36,799 nucleotides of DNA from Trichomonas tenax (lineage: Eukaryota; Parabasalia; Trichomonadida; Trichomonadidae). The notes below the pieces were generated by a model. It was not told the origin of the DNA, searched no databases, and worked only from the letters and a program-made list of their open reading frames with translations. Below are positions 1 to 10,100 of this stretch, piece by piece; position 1 is the first letter of the stretch; each line of letters starts with the position of its first letter. The DNA lies in contig JALKBU010000493.1 of NCBI GenBank assembly GCA_023091735.1, positions 1 through 36,799 of the forward strand, written 5' to 3'. A program made the position numbers and the translations under genes.

Positions 1-56
1 CAAGAAGGGATAATTTCGACTGAGTTTCTTGGTTTGGAGTGCAACAAAAACTTGCA

Positions 57-197
57 ATGAACTACGTTTATGGTCTTCATACTCAGCGTGGAGTTTCAAT
101 CTATAAATGTCAATATTGTTTAGACTATAAAGATATTTATAACACTTTTTATAAAGGTGACAATTTGCCCGCGAAAAAAATGACAGTTTATTCATGA
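57..197 (+). pseudogene. Short coding-like remnant with a CxxC motif
   Basis: A 46-codon open frame runs from ATG at 57 to TGA at 195. Its residue mix (Tyr, Lys, Asp, Cys) differs from the surrounding AT-rich noise, and it contains a YKCQYC motif like half of a zinc-binding site. The upstream bases in another frame also look weakly coding, so this may be the tail of a decayed gene that begins before the window. I do not recognise a family. It could also be a chance frame. Confidence 0.2.
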
Positions 198-1045
198 AAA
201 GTGACTTTAAGGTTCTATGCCACTTTTTGATGTTCACTTTTGTCCTAGACTCAATTTAATAAAAATAGAAGTGTTTGAACTCTCAAATTTGGTTTTTAGC
301 GACCAAAATTGGCAAATTTAGCATTACCATTATGTAAATGTTATGATAAACTATATTTAAAAAGTGGATAAGGTTAAAAGTCACGTTTTTTCACAATTTA
401 TTTGACACCATTTACATTCATAAAATAGTATATATGATGCTAATTATTTTTCCATCGTTTTTATTTTTAAACACTTTATTTCTATTAGTCAATAATTTCA
501 GCAATTTCATTGGGAGGTTCTGAGTATAAGTTGGTGTATCACATTAAAAACATGTAATATGTTACTATGTTGTTGGCATGTGATATATTTATAATAAATA
601 TTTCTATTTACTCAATAATAAGCTGATATCAAATTGTTAATGAAAAATATGAAACGATATGATATATGTTTAACACTACAACTATGTATGGCATCACACA
701 AGAGTTATATTTGCCCATACATGTTTGATCTGGTTCTGACCCCCAGAGTTGATACATTTCTATAAAAATTTATAACTTTCATTAAAATTTGCACCAAATT
801 TAACTGCTTGATTTGAGTTTAATCACTAAAGCTAAAAATTATTATCTATACTATTTATAATACCTGTGATATATATAATTTAATACATACTCATAAAGTT
901 AGCTTTTAAATAGGGCTGAGATTCAGCAAATCAATTGTTAAGCTCCATTGTTCAACGATTTTCGAATTAGTAATTTAATATCTCAAAACTGATAGCAAAA
1001 CAAAGCATAAAATTATAGATTAAATCAAACTACTAAAGTTGAAAA
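198..1045. other. AT-rich intergenic stretch, nothing recognised
   Basis: About 850 bases of low-complexity AT-rich DNA with frequent stops in all frames. I see no gene, structured RNA or long repeat in it. Confidence 0.5.
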
Positions 1046-1310
1046 ATGTTTCCATTATCAACAGCCATTGAAATGAATTCACTCGAAATTGTTCAATTTT
1101 TAGTTGAGCGCGGAGACGATGTTGACATGATACTAATCGATTATTTTCATTTTATCATCATAATGAAGTACCATCAATAATTTCCATTTGTTTTCATAAT
1201 GATATGAAATAAATCATTCACATTTGATCATCATTATGATAAAGATACCCATTATCAATCACCGTTGAAATGGGGTCTCTCGAAATTGTTCAATTTTTAG
1301 TTGAACATTT
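1046..1310 (+). pseudogene. Ankyrin-repeat gene remnant (two repeat pieces)
   Basis: Two separated pieces translate to the ankyrin helix pair. The frame from ATG 1046 to TAA 1178 contains PLSTAIEMNSLEIVQFLVER. The piece near 1248-1310 contains PLSITVEMGSLEIVQFLVEH. Both share 26 identical bases (1082-1107 and 1279-1304). The pattern SLEIVQFLVE with a preceding PLxxAxE is the usual ankyrin consensus, and trichomonad genomes are known to carry large ankyrin families. The DNA between the two pieces is AT-rich and non-coding, so this is a relic rather than a working gene. Confidence 0.6.
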
Positions 1311-1316
1311 AGCTAT

Positions 1317-1446
1317 TCTTCATTCATGCTTAATTATCATTACAATATCAAATCAATTTTTCATATTTTATCATCATTATGATATTACATCAATCATTCT
1401 CATTTTATCATCACTATAATATTGGATCAATCTTTCATATTTTATC
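1317..1446. repeat. Degenerate AT-rich tandem repeat, roughly 36-40 bp period
   Basis: Three to four imperfect units follow one another. Each carries a version of TTTTATCATCATTATGATAT followed by an ATCAATC-like end (for example around 1358-1397 and 1398-1433). Related TCATCAT blocks occur upstream near 1143-1245. The period is judged by eye. Confidence 0.4.
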
Positions 1447-1720
1447 TTGCAGTTTTAAAAGAATTTTAAGATTTGCGTCAAATAAACAAACGTTGGGCAT
1501 CTTATATCTAATAATTACCGAAGGAAACAGACACAATAAAAGATTACAGAAATGCATATGGCAGAATTAAATAAAAATACCTTAAAAACTTTATTTTTTT
1601 GCAGCAGCATGTTAAAAGTGATGGAAAATCACAATGATATTCATAAAATCTGAACTTGACAATAAAGAAATGTTTAAAAAGCGACTTCTTTATCAAGATA
1701 AATCATGTGATGATGAAACT

Positions 1721-1823
1721 CAACATGGACCCGGATTTTAAAATCAAAATTTGATGCAATTCTCAACATGGCCCCGGATTTGATTTTAAAAAACTCATGA
1801 AGAAAAATTTGATGCAATTCTCA
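1721..1823. repeat. Interleaved short direct repeats
   Basis: CAACATGG-CCCGGATTT occurs at 1721 and again at 1764. AAATTTGATGCAATTCTCAA occurs ending near 1766 and again at about 1804-1823. The arrangement looks like a local duplication of about 45-60 bp with a diverged join. No gene is evident. Confidence 0.5.
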
Positions 1824-1860
1824 ATCCCTTGTGTTTCCTGCATAAGCATTTAGGGGCAAT

Positions 1861-1968
1861 ATGCAGGTGCTTGCGGATTTGTACGAGTCTTTGGGGTAAC
1901 CCGTGCCAATGTTCCATAAAAATTTTTCAACGTGTGTAGATTTTACGCTTTTGCCCTTTTTTAAATAA
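1861..1968 (+). pseudogene. Short broken reading frame, family unknown
   Basis: From ATG 1861 the frame reads MQVLADLYESLG, meets TAA at 1897-1899, and continues in the same frame with coding-like sequence (PVPMFHKNFSTCVDF) to TAA at 1966. This is a small island of higher GC in an AT-rich region. It looks like a relic of a protein gene. I do not recognise the family, and chance remains possible. Confidence 0.25.
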
Positions 1969-2968
1969 AAAAATTTATTATGGTGTATATAGCTTTTGTA
2001 TGCTATATAGAGCCTTTATAACCTAAAATATTTCCCAAATAAAACATCGCTTGCCCCTTTATCCATCGACTTTATAATACAAAACATAACGAAATATCGG
2101 AAGGCGATTATTTTCAATTCAAAGTCAACAATTTTGAATGAAATTTCCCACCCGTAGAACACACAAAATTGTTAAATGTTATGCAGCAAGAATCCAAGCG
2201 AAGACATAGTAATTACCAATTTAACATTACAAATAATGCGTCAGATTTTTGAATTTTTCCATATTTTTCTAAGCATAATTTTCATTATGCCATGAAAATA
2301 TGCACCCGAAATGCATGCGGATTATGAATCCAAAATGCAAAAAAGTATATGCTGAATGAAAAATCATTCTCTATGGATTTTAGAGTCAATATTTAACTCA
2401 AAGAAAAATCATTTGAATGTTGACTGTAAAAAATCCGCAAAATCCCAGAAATTTTTTTTTTCAAAGAAAAGTCAATTTGATTTTGAAAATCAAGTCAACT
2501 TCTGAAAGTCAATGAATGATTCCGATATTTTTTAATTAATTCGCCGATTATTTTCAACTCAAAGTTAAATTATCAGAAAACAAACATACATGAATTTTGA
2601 ATATCCATTATATATAATGACAATTTTATCATTTACCATTTCAGAATTTTTATTGATTATTTTCTATCACATCATGATTAACAATATAAAAATATCAAAT
2701 TTATGAACCAAAATCAATTTTTTAACCCTAAAATCAAAAACTTTTAAAATATATCTGTATTTGATTCTATTTAGTGTTCACTTTAAGCTTTTGATCACCT
2801 TTCACAAAAAATCGAATTCAATTTTTGTACAAAACTTTCTTATCGAAATTTTAATAAATGACAATAATATAGCAATAATCACTTTGGTCTATTCAATAAA
2901 TTGAATTTAAATGTCAAATAAATTTATCATCTATATCTTATATAGTATCAGAATAACTAAATATTAAT
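1969..2968. other. AT-rich intergenic stretch, nothing recognised
   Basis: About 1 kb with many homopolymer A/T runs and dense stops in all frames. No gene, RNA or strong repeat was seen. Confidence 0.5.
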
Positions 2969-2970
2969 TT

Positions 2971-2976
2971 TCAATG
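2971..2976 (+). promoter_or_regulatory. Initiator-like TCA directly before an ATG
   Basis: TCAATG: the TCA motif abuts the ATG at 2974. This matches the trichomonad initiator arrangement in which transcription starts at the A of TCA just upstream of the start codon. It supports 2974 as the ancestral start of the broken PA14 gene. Confidence 0.4.
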
Positions 2977-4951
2977 AACTTTTTCAAATTTTCGAAATGT
3001 TTCTTTTTGCTTCTTTCGTCCTTTCATACACTCCATCGCAGTTTGGATACACTGGAACAGATACCGTTCAAGTTCAGGATTCAGACAATCTCATTGTTTT
3101 AGAAGAAGTTACAACACCAACAAATTTAAGTTTTATCAATGAATCGGGCTACACATACCATCTTATATTGGAAGATCAATATCTATGGCCAGGCCATCCA
3201 ATGACATGCCCAAAAGCTCTGGCTGTTAATGAAACAGACGCAATTCATCGCGATTTTGCATAAGTTATTCCAGATTTAACGCAAGACATGTGCAGAGTCC
3301 ATCCAGTAGGTGTTAAGCAGCATTACGACGATGAAGAAATGGTATCTAACGCTACAAGATATAAATTCAGATTATTTATTAATATGAGATATTGTTTTGT
3401 CCATTGGTCGGGTGTCTATACACCACTGGGAGAGATGATTACCGTCGAAATATCACAAGCTGCCGCTGGAAGAATGAAGATTCACATGAATCGATATTCA
3501 GGACACGATGCTGATTAATCACTTATGGAAACATGGGATCGTTCTGTTTGCAGGTGTCAACTGCAGCAAAGAGAGATTTCAGACCATATTTCGCTACATT
3601 CCACAATATCTTCAATATCACAACCGAATTGCCAGAAGCAGTTCACACAAAACTTGACGAATTCAGATTACCAGAGTTCCATCCTGTCGCTTTAATTTAT
3701 CGGACAGGTTATGTTAGAGATGGTGTTGAATTCGAAACAGCAAAGCCATATAGGATTTCTTGCAGAGAGCCAGACATTTTCGATTTCATTAGGTTCTCTA
3801 AAACTAGACAAGGAATGCATAACTTTTCATTCATTAATGTCACAGGTTGTGAAGGAAGATTCGAAGAAATGTCTGAAGGAAAATACAGAGATTATCCAAC
3901 AGATGCCTCAGTTGTTGACAAGTTCTATGTGAATTATCAAGATACAACTAATGGTGATATAGCAACATGCATTGTCAAAGTTAAATAAGTATTCCAAGAC
4001 AACAAAGTTCTCTATTATCCACTTGAGTCCAAAATCAGCGTTTTCGATACCTACACTCTCCTGGAAGCAAATAGAGACCCATCTCACGTTTGGATCGATA
4101 GCGCAATGGGTATAAACAAACAAACTGGAATTAGAGTCTTTACAGCTCTCTCTGAAGGTTCATTTTATTCATCAAAGACAGCTCCTTATAGGTTCATCTT
4201 CAAGTAGGACCAAGATATGCTCTTCTACATGAGCGAAAATCCATTAACTGGGAACCAGACGCTTGATGAACCTTACAAAATTGCATTTTTGCCAACGCGT
4301 GAAAGATTCTATAGCAAAAAGTAGAACACGAAGTGGATCAACTTAGAGCAAGGCAAGAAATACTATTATCGTTTAGTTGTTAGGAGCAATATTGGTTCTG
4401 GAAGTGCTGTTGTTGGTTATATTAATGATGAATCAGATTCGATCACTGATATGTATGCAGATTATGTCTATTTCAATAATGGATCACCAGAAGATGTTGA
4501 CATGAACCCATTCGTTCCACAATTAGAGAATGATCCAACAATGGGAATATTCTTTGATCAGTCGAGAATCAGATACAACCATAGGAAATTCAAGATTATT
4601 GAAGACCTGAATACAGAGGCCAATCTTTCCCAGTTGTTGTTTGACTTCAATTCAGGTGAACAGCAAACTGTTGTTCGCCAGGAATTGCCGATCAATTATG
4701 TCGTAGATTTTGATGACTATATCAGCTTCACCAGGCTCTACATGCCTTGCAAGAACGTCAATATGCATGGAAGAATGTTAATCAGCTGTGATGGAGAACA
4801 AATATTTGATGGAACATATGATTCAAGAAGGCCAACAATCGATTTCTCAACAACATAACGCTGCAAGATCCTTAATATATCATTCCAGACCAATTCTAAT
4901 GGAAACTTCGCAGGACTTGTTGAAATCCACTTTTGGGTCACTTTTTCGTGA
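2974..4951 (+). pseudogene. PA14-domain surface-protein gene, broken by in-frame stops and frameshifts
   Basis: Coding-quality sequence runs about 2 kb. The ATG at 2974 opens MNFFKFSKCFFLLLSS, a signal-peptide-like start, in one frame. The body then reads in a second frame (about 3020-3515) and a third (about 3518-4951). In-frame stops are TAA 3261, TAA 3516, TAA 3986, TAG 4205, TAG 4322 and TAA 4856, with TGA at 4949. The piece around 4130-4430 looks like a PA14 domain: RFIFK-stop-DQDMLFYMSENP, then WINLEQGKKYYYRLVV and SAVVGYI, matching the beta strands and the LEAGKxYYI motif of that family. The segment WSGVYTPLGEMITVEIS at 3399-3450 resembles the start of trichomonad M60-like proteins; this is tentative. 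It is probably a recently inactivated member of a surface family. Recoding or assembly error are alternatives. Confidence 0.75.
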
Positions 4952-5122
4952 CAACTTTCGGTACTTGACAATATCTATTTTACCAAAAGCCTCATTAACT
5001 TATTTTTGCTATAAATATGATATTTAGAAGAAATGGCATCTCAATCATAAGAAAAATTTTAATAAAAAGATTACCGCCAGTTTTTCAGAAAAAAAAATTT
5101 TATTTAAAAGAAAACTAAAAAA

Positions 5123-5764
5123 ATGAAGTTTCTTTCGACACCGACATTAATGAACATCAATCAAGAAATGCTCGCTAACGTAAACCCAGAGCAGCAGATT
5201 GTCGTAAAGATGGAACTGTTTTTAGTGCAGCCTGAAGACGTACAAAATTATCACACTCCTTCTTCTTTAGAGAGAGGCATCTTTCATGGCTCATACGGAT
5301 CTGTGTCGACATCTTTCGGGAATCCGATGTATGATTTAGTGACATACGCAAGCAAAGCGGAATATCCAGCATTAAAAGCGACAATAGAAAGTTCTTTTCC
5401 AGATTTCGACTTTACAAACTTAGTGCCGTGGAATTTTAAGATCATTAAAACGTTTGATCAAGCGAAAACCCAAATATCTTGGAATTTTTCGTCATCGTTT
5501 ACAAACGCGGATAAAGTCATCGTAGATATTATCAGGGCGATAGAGGACACCGTGAATGTCCAGGAAGTTCAAATTTATCAATACGAGCCAGACGGTTCTG
5601 ATGCTTTCTCTGATATGGGATACGTAACAACATATTCTTACTTCTTCGTCGACGAGCTGAAGAACAAAGTCCTGTTTTTGCATATGAGAGAAGGTGAAGG
5701 AGACTGCGATATGTCTGATGACGACAACGTTGTCGATAGCAAGTACGGGTATGGTGTGTTTTGA
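5123..5764 (+). CDS. MAF1: MAF1, RNA polymerase III transcription repressor
   Basis: A 213-residue protein of the Maf1 family. In other eukaryotes Maf1 binds the Pol III clamp when nutrients are low and blocks its loading by Brf1/TFIIIB, shutting down tRNA and 5S synthesis. Visible hallmarks: the N-terminal MKFLSTPTLMNINQEM start, FPDFDF at about 92-97 (family DYDFS-like), EVQIYQYEPDGSDAFSD at 148-164 (family ECDIYSYNPD...DPF), YSYFFVDELKNKVLFL at 171-186 (family FNYFFYNKKLKRIVF), and an acidic tail. The long variable loop between the two Maf1 halves in yeast and animals is short here. The start is the first ATG, after a run of A. The stop is TGA. It lies alone, transcribed with the next gene but 1.4 kb before it. 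Confidence 0.9.
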   Translation: MKFLSTPTLMNINQEMLANVNPEQQIVVKMELFLVQPEDVQNYHTPSSLERGIFHGSYGSVSTSFGNPMYDLVTYASKAEYPALKATIESSFPDFDFTNLVPWNFKIIKTFDQAKTQISWNFSSSFTNADKVIVDIIRAIEDTVNVQEVQIYQYEPDGSDAFSDMGYVTTYSYFFVDELKNKVLFLHMREGEGDCDMSDDDNVVDSKYGYGVF

Positions 5765-7177
5765 TCTGCTTTTATTATTCTATTCTTAAATTGATACTCA
5801 ATTCGATTAAATATTTTTCGGGAAATATTATTTGAACTTTCAAACAAATTCTAAATGCACAATCAATACATTACTGAATCTGAATATATTTTACTGAATT
5901 CAATTACAAAATATTTGATTTATCCAAAATTCTAAATTAAATATTATATAGATTTACGAACAACACCATTTTTAAATATGATATTCAGATAATACTTCAT
6001 GCAATAAATAAGAATAATCAATGAGGTGGATGTATTTTTATTTGAAATTTTGAAAATACAGTTTTCCGAATGAATAAAGAAGTTAACCACTTGAAATGAA
6101 GTGTAGTTGTTTTTACTTATTTTTAAAGATTGATTTTCCAGATTGACTTTTTAAAGTGTGAAGAATACCTCTAATAGCGCAATATCACCAATAAATGTAC
6201 AAAGCAAATAGTTATTAAGTGTAAAAAGCACGCAAACACTTCTATGTCGTGAGAAATTGACATAATGTTAATTTATATCCGAAACATTGATGACGTTGTA
6301 TTAGATGCAGAAAGGTTCTATGTATCAAATATTATATTATCACATGAATCACTAGGATAATATGTATTGTTACCTAATGGAAATCTAATTAAACATAGGT
6401 TTAGGCCTGTAGATTCGGTTTAATGTTCTCATTCTTCTTGACATTTTATATAAAAAGTTTAATTTTTATTTGAATATCGAGCGTTTAGAAATACAACACA
6501 AGCACAATACGAACATACAAGATATAGAAATAATGATTATATGTTAAATCAAGTCATATAACAGCTTTCGATTCTAGACTTCAATCAAATCACTTAAAGC
6601 ATATGAGATTTCATCCAATTCCTAGACTATGCATCACATCCACATATACGCATATATAATATACTAATTCTATTTGTATTTTACTTAAAAATGATTCAAA
6701 AAATAATTTATATCCTTCTCACTTGTTTTAAATTCATCATCTCTTCTGATTATGTTTATAAATATGATGTACACAATTATATACTATTCAAAATCTCAAT
6801 ATATCTTCTTCGCAATCATTTGATAATTCTCATTAAACTCGGCTTGATTTGTTAATGAAGAACACAGTGAATAACAATAGCTACATTTGCAAGCTAACTT
6901 ATCACCTATTTATACATTCAAATCACAAGATTTTAGCTAGATATTCTTCAATAATCATAATAAAAATATACAATTGATACTCATATTCAAATATGTTGTG
7001 CTCTATCCGTATGGCTATAAGGTATTTGCATTCATCAAACCATAACACAAACTTTTTACGAAATTTTGGTCATTTTTCATTTAAGGTTCTCTATCGTAAT
7101 AAAATCCGGACGATAGGAAAAAATTCGGCGTGCGTCTCTCCGGTAGTGAAGCAATTTTTTGTTTTACCGAAATTTAA
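5765..7177. other. Intergenic stretch with one small coding relic
   Basis: About 1.4 kb of AT-rich DNA between MAF1 and the BEACH gene. Apart from the broken frame at 6265-6423 I see no gene, RNA or repeat of note. A weak 7-base inverted pair (CTATCGT...ACGATAG) lies near 7090-7117, shortly before the BEACH start. Confidence 0.5.
6265..6423 (+). pseudogene. Short broken coding relic, family unknown
   Basis: From ATG 6265 the frame reads MLIYIRNIDDVVLDAERFYV and on to TAA at 6358-6360. It then continues in the same frame with YVLLPNGNLIKHRFRPVDSV to TAA at 6421. The residue composition is coding-like and unlike the AT-rich surroundings. I do not recognise a family. Confidence 0.3.
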
Positions 7178-7185
7178 TCAAAATG
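7178..7185 (+). promoter_or_regulatory. Initiator-like TCA upstream of the BEACH gene ATG
   Basis: TCAAAATG: TCA at 7178-7180, five bases before the ATG at 7183. The identical octamer precedes the longin gene at 17819. In trichomonads the initiator typically lies within about 20 bases of the ATG, so this helps choose 7183 as the start. Confidence 0.5.
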
Positions 7186-10100
7186 TCCATTACAGAAGTG
7201 TCGCTATGCATTGAAATTCTATCACTAAGCGACCAGGAGACCCATAGCGAATCGGACATTGACAAAATGGACAGAGAAATCTATCACGAACTGAATTCGA
7301 ATTCATTAAGTCGTGAAATTTTACTACAAACGCAACAAAGTTTGGACAATCCTCTCGATGCTATGAAATTACTGTCGAAAGTCCATCAATATTTGCAGTT
7401 TTACCCAGAAACTGTGAATTATTTGATCAATTCACACTCATTTTATCGAAAAATGCCGAGATTTACACTTATTACCATCTTAAAATCTTACGTCGCATGG
7501 ACTTACATATTTTTGAAGACCTTAGACACAGAATATTTTTATGTGGTTTTGAATTCGCTTAATTTTCTCACAGACATTAAGGTTTCAGGCGAACATAGTG
7601 ATTTAAGGAACCTGGGTGTTCATGCTTTCCTTTTTGCTGTTGTTAGATATTGTTCATTAGCAAAAAAGCCAGAAATAGATCAATACATACTTCAAATCGT
7701 CGATTTTTTAATGATTAATGAATCGCTACCATCACAAATCTACAAAATTTTCGAAGTTATAACTGCATCTTTATTATATTCCCAAGAATACGATGAACAG
7801 TATCTATTTAATATACTTAACACTTTATCATCTAAAATTCGATCTAAAAAGGAATTAGTGCCTTCAAGTGTTTTAGAAAACATATTACATCAGCTGCTTT
7901 ATCTTTTGCAAAATTTTAACATTATGGCAATTCAGTTTTGGGCCCAAACATCTCAGATCTTGGATGATTACCAATTATCAAGTTTTTTTCCACAAATTAT
8001 TGAAGGTTTGCTTTCTAATGTAAATTCTAAGACAATTATTCTTAAAAATCATATAGATCCATGCACAGATAATAAAATCACACTCAAACCACTCCCAAAT
8101 GATTATTATATTTATTATCAAAATCAAACATTCCAAAATTCAACAGATATTACCGATTACGTTACATTTACTGAATATAAATCGTTACTAGACTGCATTT
8201 CAACGAAACTTTTGAACTCACTCGCAATTATTGAAGTTATTTATTTAAGATCACAAGTTTTGTCACAGAAATTCATTGAAGTTTATGCTAAAAAGCTTCC
8301 AGCATACTTCAACAAAGAGAATGCACTTGAACAAATCACTCTATTTTATTATATTTGCGTTGTAATTTTCCAATCATTTCCAGTTTATGTTCCACCTGTT
8401 GCTTTATGGAATAACATCGTTTTTTCAAGCCAATACACCGCATTTAATCCATCAGATAACTACAACTTCCTTAATACTTTCCGTCAGCTTGCAATAAAGT
8501 TTTTAATCGAACCACAAAAATGCACATGTTCATATATATTCACACGTGTTGCAGAATATCCATTGCTTTTCGCAGAAATGGTTCACAGATTAATCCAATA
8601 TCCATTGCACAAAATCATTGATCCAGCGAAGGCAGCTCAAATAACTGTTGGATTAATCAATCCTTTAATACAATATAGAGATATGGAAGTCACTGATGAT
8701 ATAATTAAAGCAAGAAAAGCGGTTATAACATTTTTGATTCGATGCTTCAGACAAAAAGAGACAGCTTATGCATTTTTTGTCAACAAAGATTTCCTTCGCA
8801 AGATATTCAGCCTTTTCCTTGAATCAGCACTTGTTAAAGGAATTTCTTCGATTTTCTTCAATTACTTCAACTCATCTCAAAAAATTGACAACATTTCAGA
8901 GATTGTTGAAATCATCAATGAATTTGTAGATCAAGTTTTTAAGAAGATGCCAACATCTGAAGGTCTTAAACTATTAGTGCAGTTCCTGAAAGAGTTAAAT
9001 GAGTCATTAATGCTGAAATCTCAATACGTAAATTACTTCGTTCCATTGATCGAATTATTATGTAACAAAGTCATTAAACTTGATGATTCTGTTGACAGAG
9101 AAGATATATTGATCCAAGTTATTTCATTGATGGCTGTAACATCACATGAACATTCAATAAAAATTAGAGAATTAACAGCAATCGAAGCCGCGATCTTAAA
9201 ATTAAATAACAACAATCCTAAGAACGACATAATGATAAAACTTGCACAAATCATCGCTAAAAGACCACTTTCATTTGTTCTTCCGAACTTTGATATTCAA
9301 CAGCCGAATGTTTTGATATTATTCCTCAGGATTTATTTGAAGAGTGACAAATTATTGGATGTCATCGATTTTCTTATAAGTCTTTGCGACTTTTCACCAA
9401 TAAATTGCACAAAATATCATGATGGTGATTTGGACATTTTCATTATCGAAGTTATTGATCAATGGCGGATAAATGGAGGCATCTCAAGTGAAATCGTAAA
9501 TAGAATGCTTGATTTATTGCTCAAAATAATTCTTGTCACTGCAAGTGTCAATGTGATGCAAAAGTTTTTCTCATTGTTTTGTCCGATTGACGGAAAACAT
9601 CTTCCATATTATTTCAACGAAATCATATCAACATTCAATCGAGCTCTCATTTCAATCAACAAAAATCCAGTTGCAATCATTTCTGTTGATGCAAATTCGA
9701 GTTTGAAAGTTTTAGGCGTGAACGGAGAAAATCTCAATAACGGAATTACATTTTCATTCTGGTTATATCCAATTCCCAATGATGTTGTGACATGGAAGCA
9801 GTATCTATTCGTTTGCTCTGATCAATTCGGTCACACAATGAAATTAATTTTACAGAATCGAACAATCGTCGCCAAAATTCATGAAGGAATTAATCATTAC
9901 AAAGGAACATTTGAAGTTCAATACACAAATCTTTTATGGCAATTTATAACAGTAGCATTTAAATTTAATTCGGATGATGACTTTACTGGTTCTTTTACTT
10001 GCTATTTGAATGCCAAAGTCGTTAAAAGATTGCATAGATTTCCTAATATTGAGTTCAAAGGTCCTGTTTCCATTTTAGTTAACGAAGCTTGTAAGAACAG

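Noticed and set aside
1317..1446. CRISPR-like array
   Set aside because: The repeats are degenerate, AT-rich and contiguous without unique spacers, and the genome is eukaryotic in character.
1840..1920. Possible tRNA or structured RNA in a GC-richer island
   Set aside because: I could find no T-loop motif, acceptor pairing or anticodon stem. A broken protein frame explains the composition about as well.
3399..3450. Assigning the broken gene to the M60-like peptidases
   Set aside because: One stretch resembles the N-terminal part of that family, but I found no HExxH zinc site. The PA14 resemblance around 4130-4430 is stronger.
7159..7182. An eight-codon longer start for the BEACH protein
   Set aside because: The upstream start codon would be TTG. 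The ATG at 7183 directly follows a TCA initiator motif.
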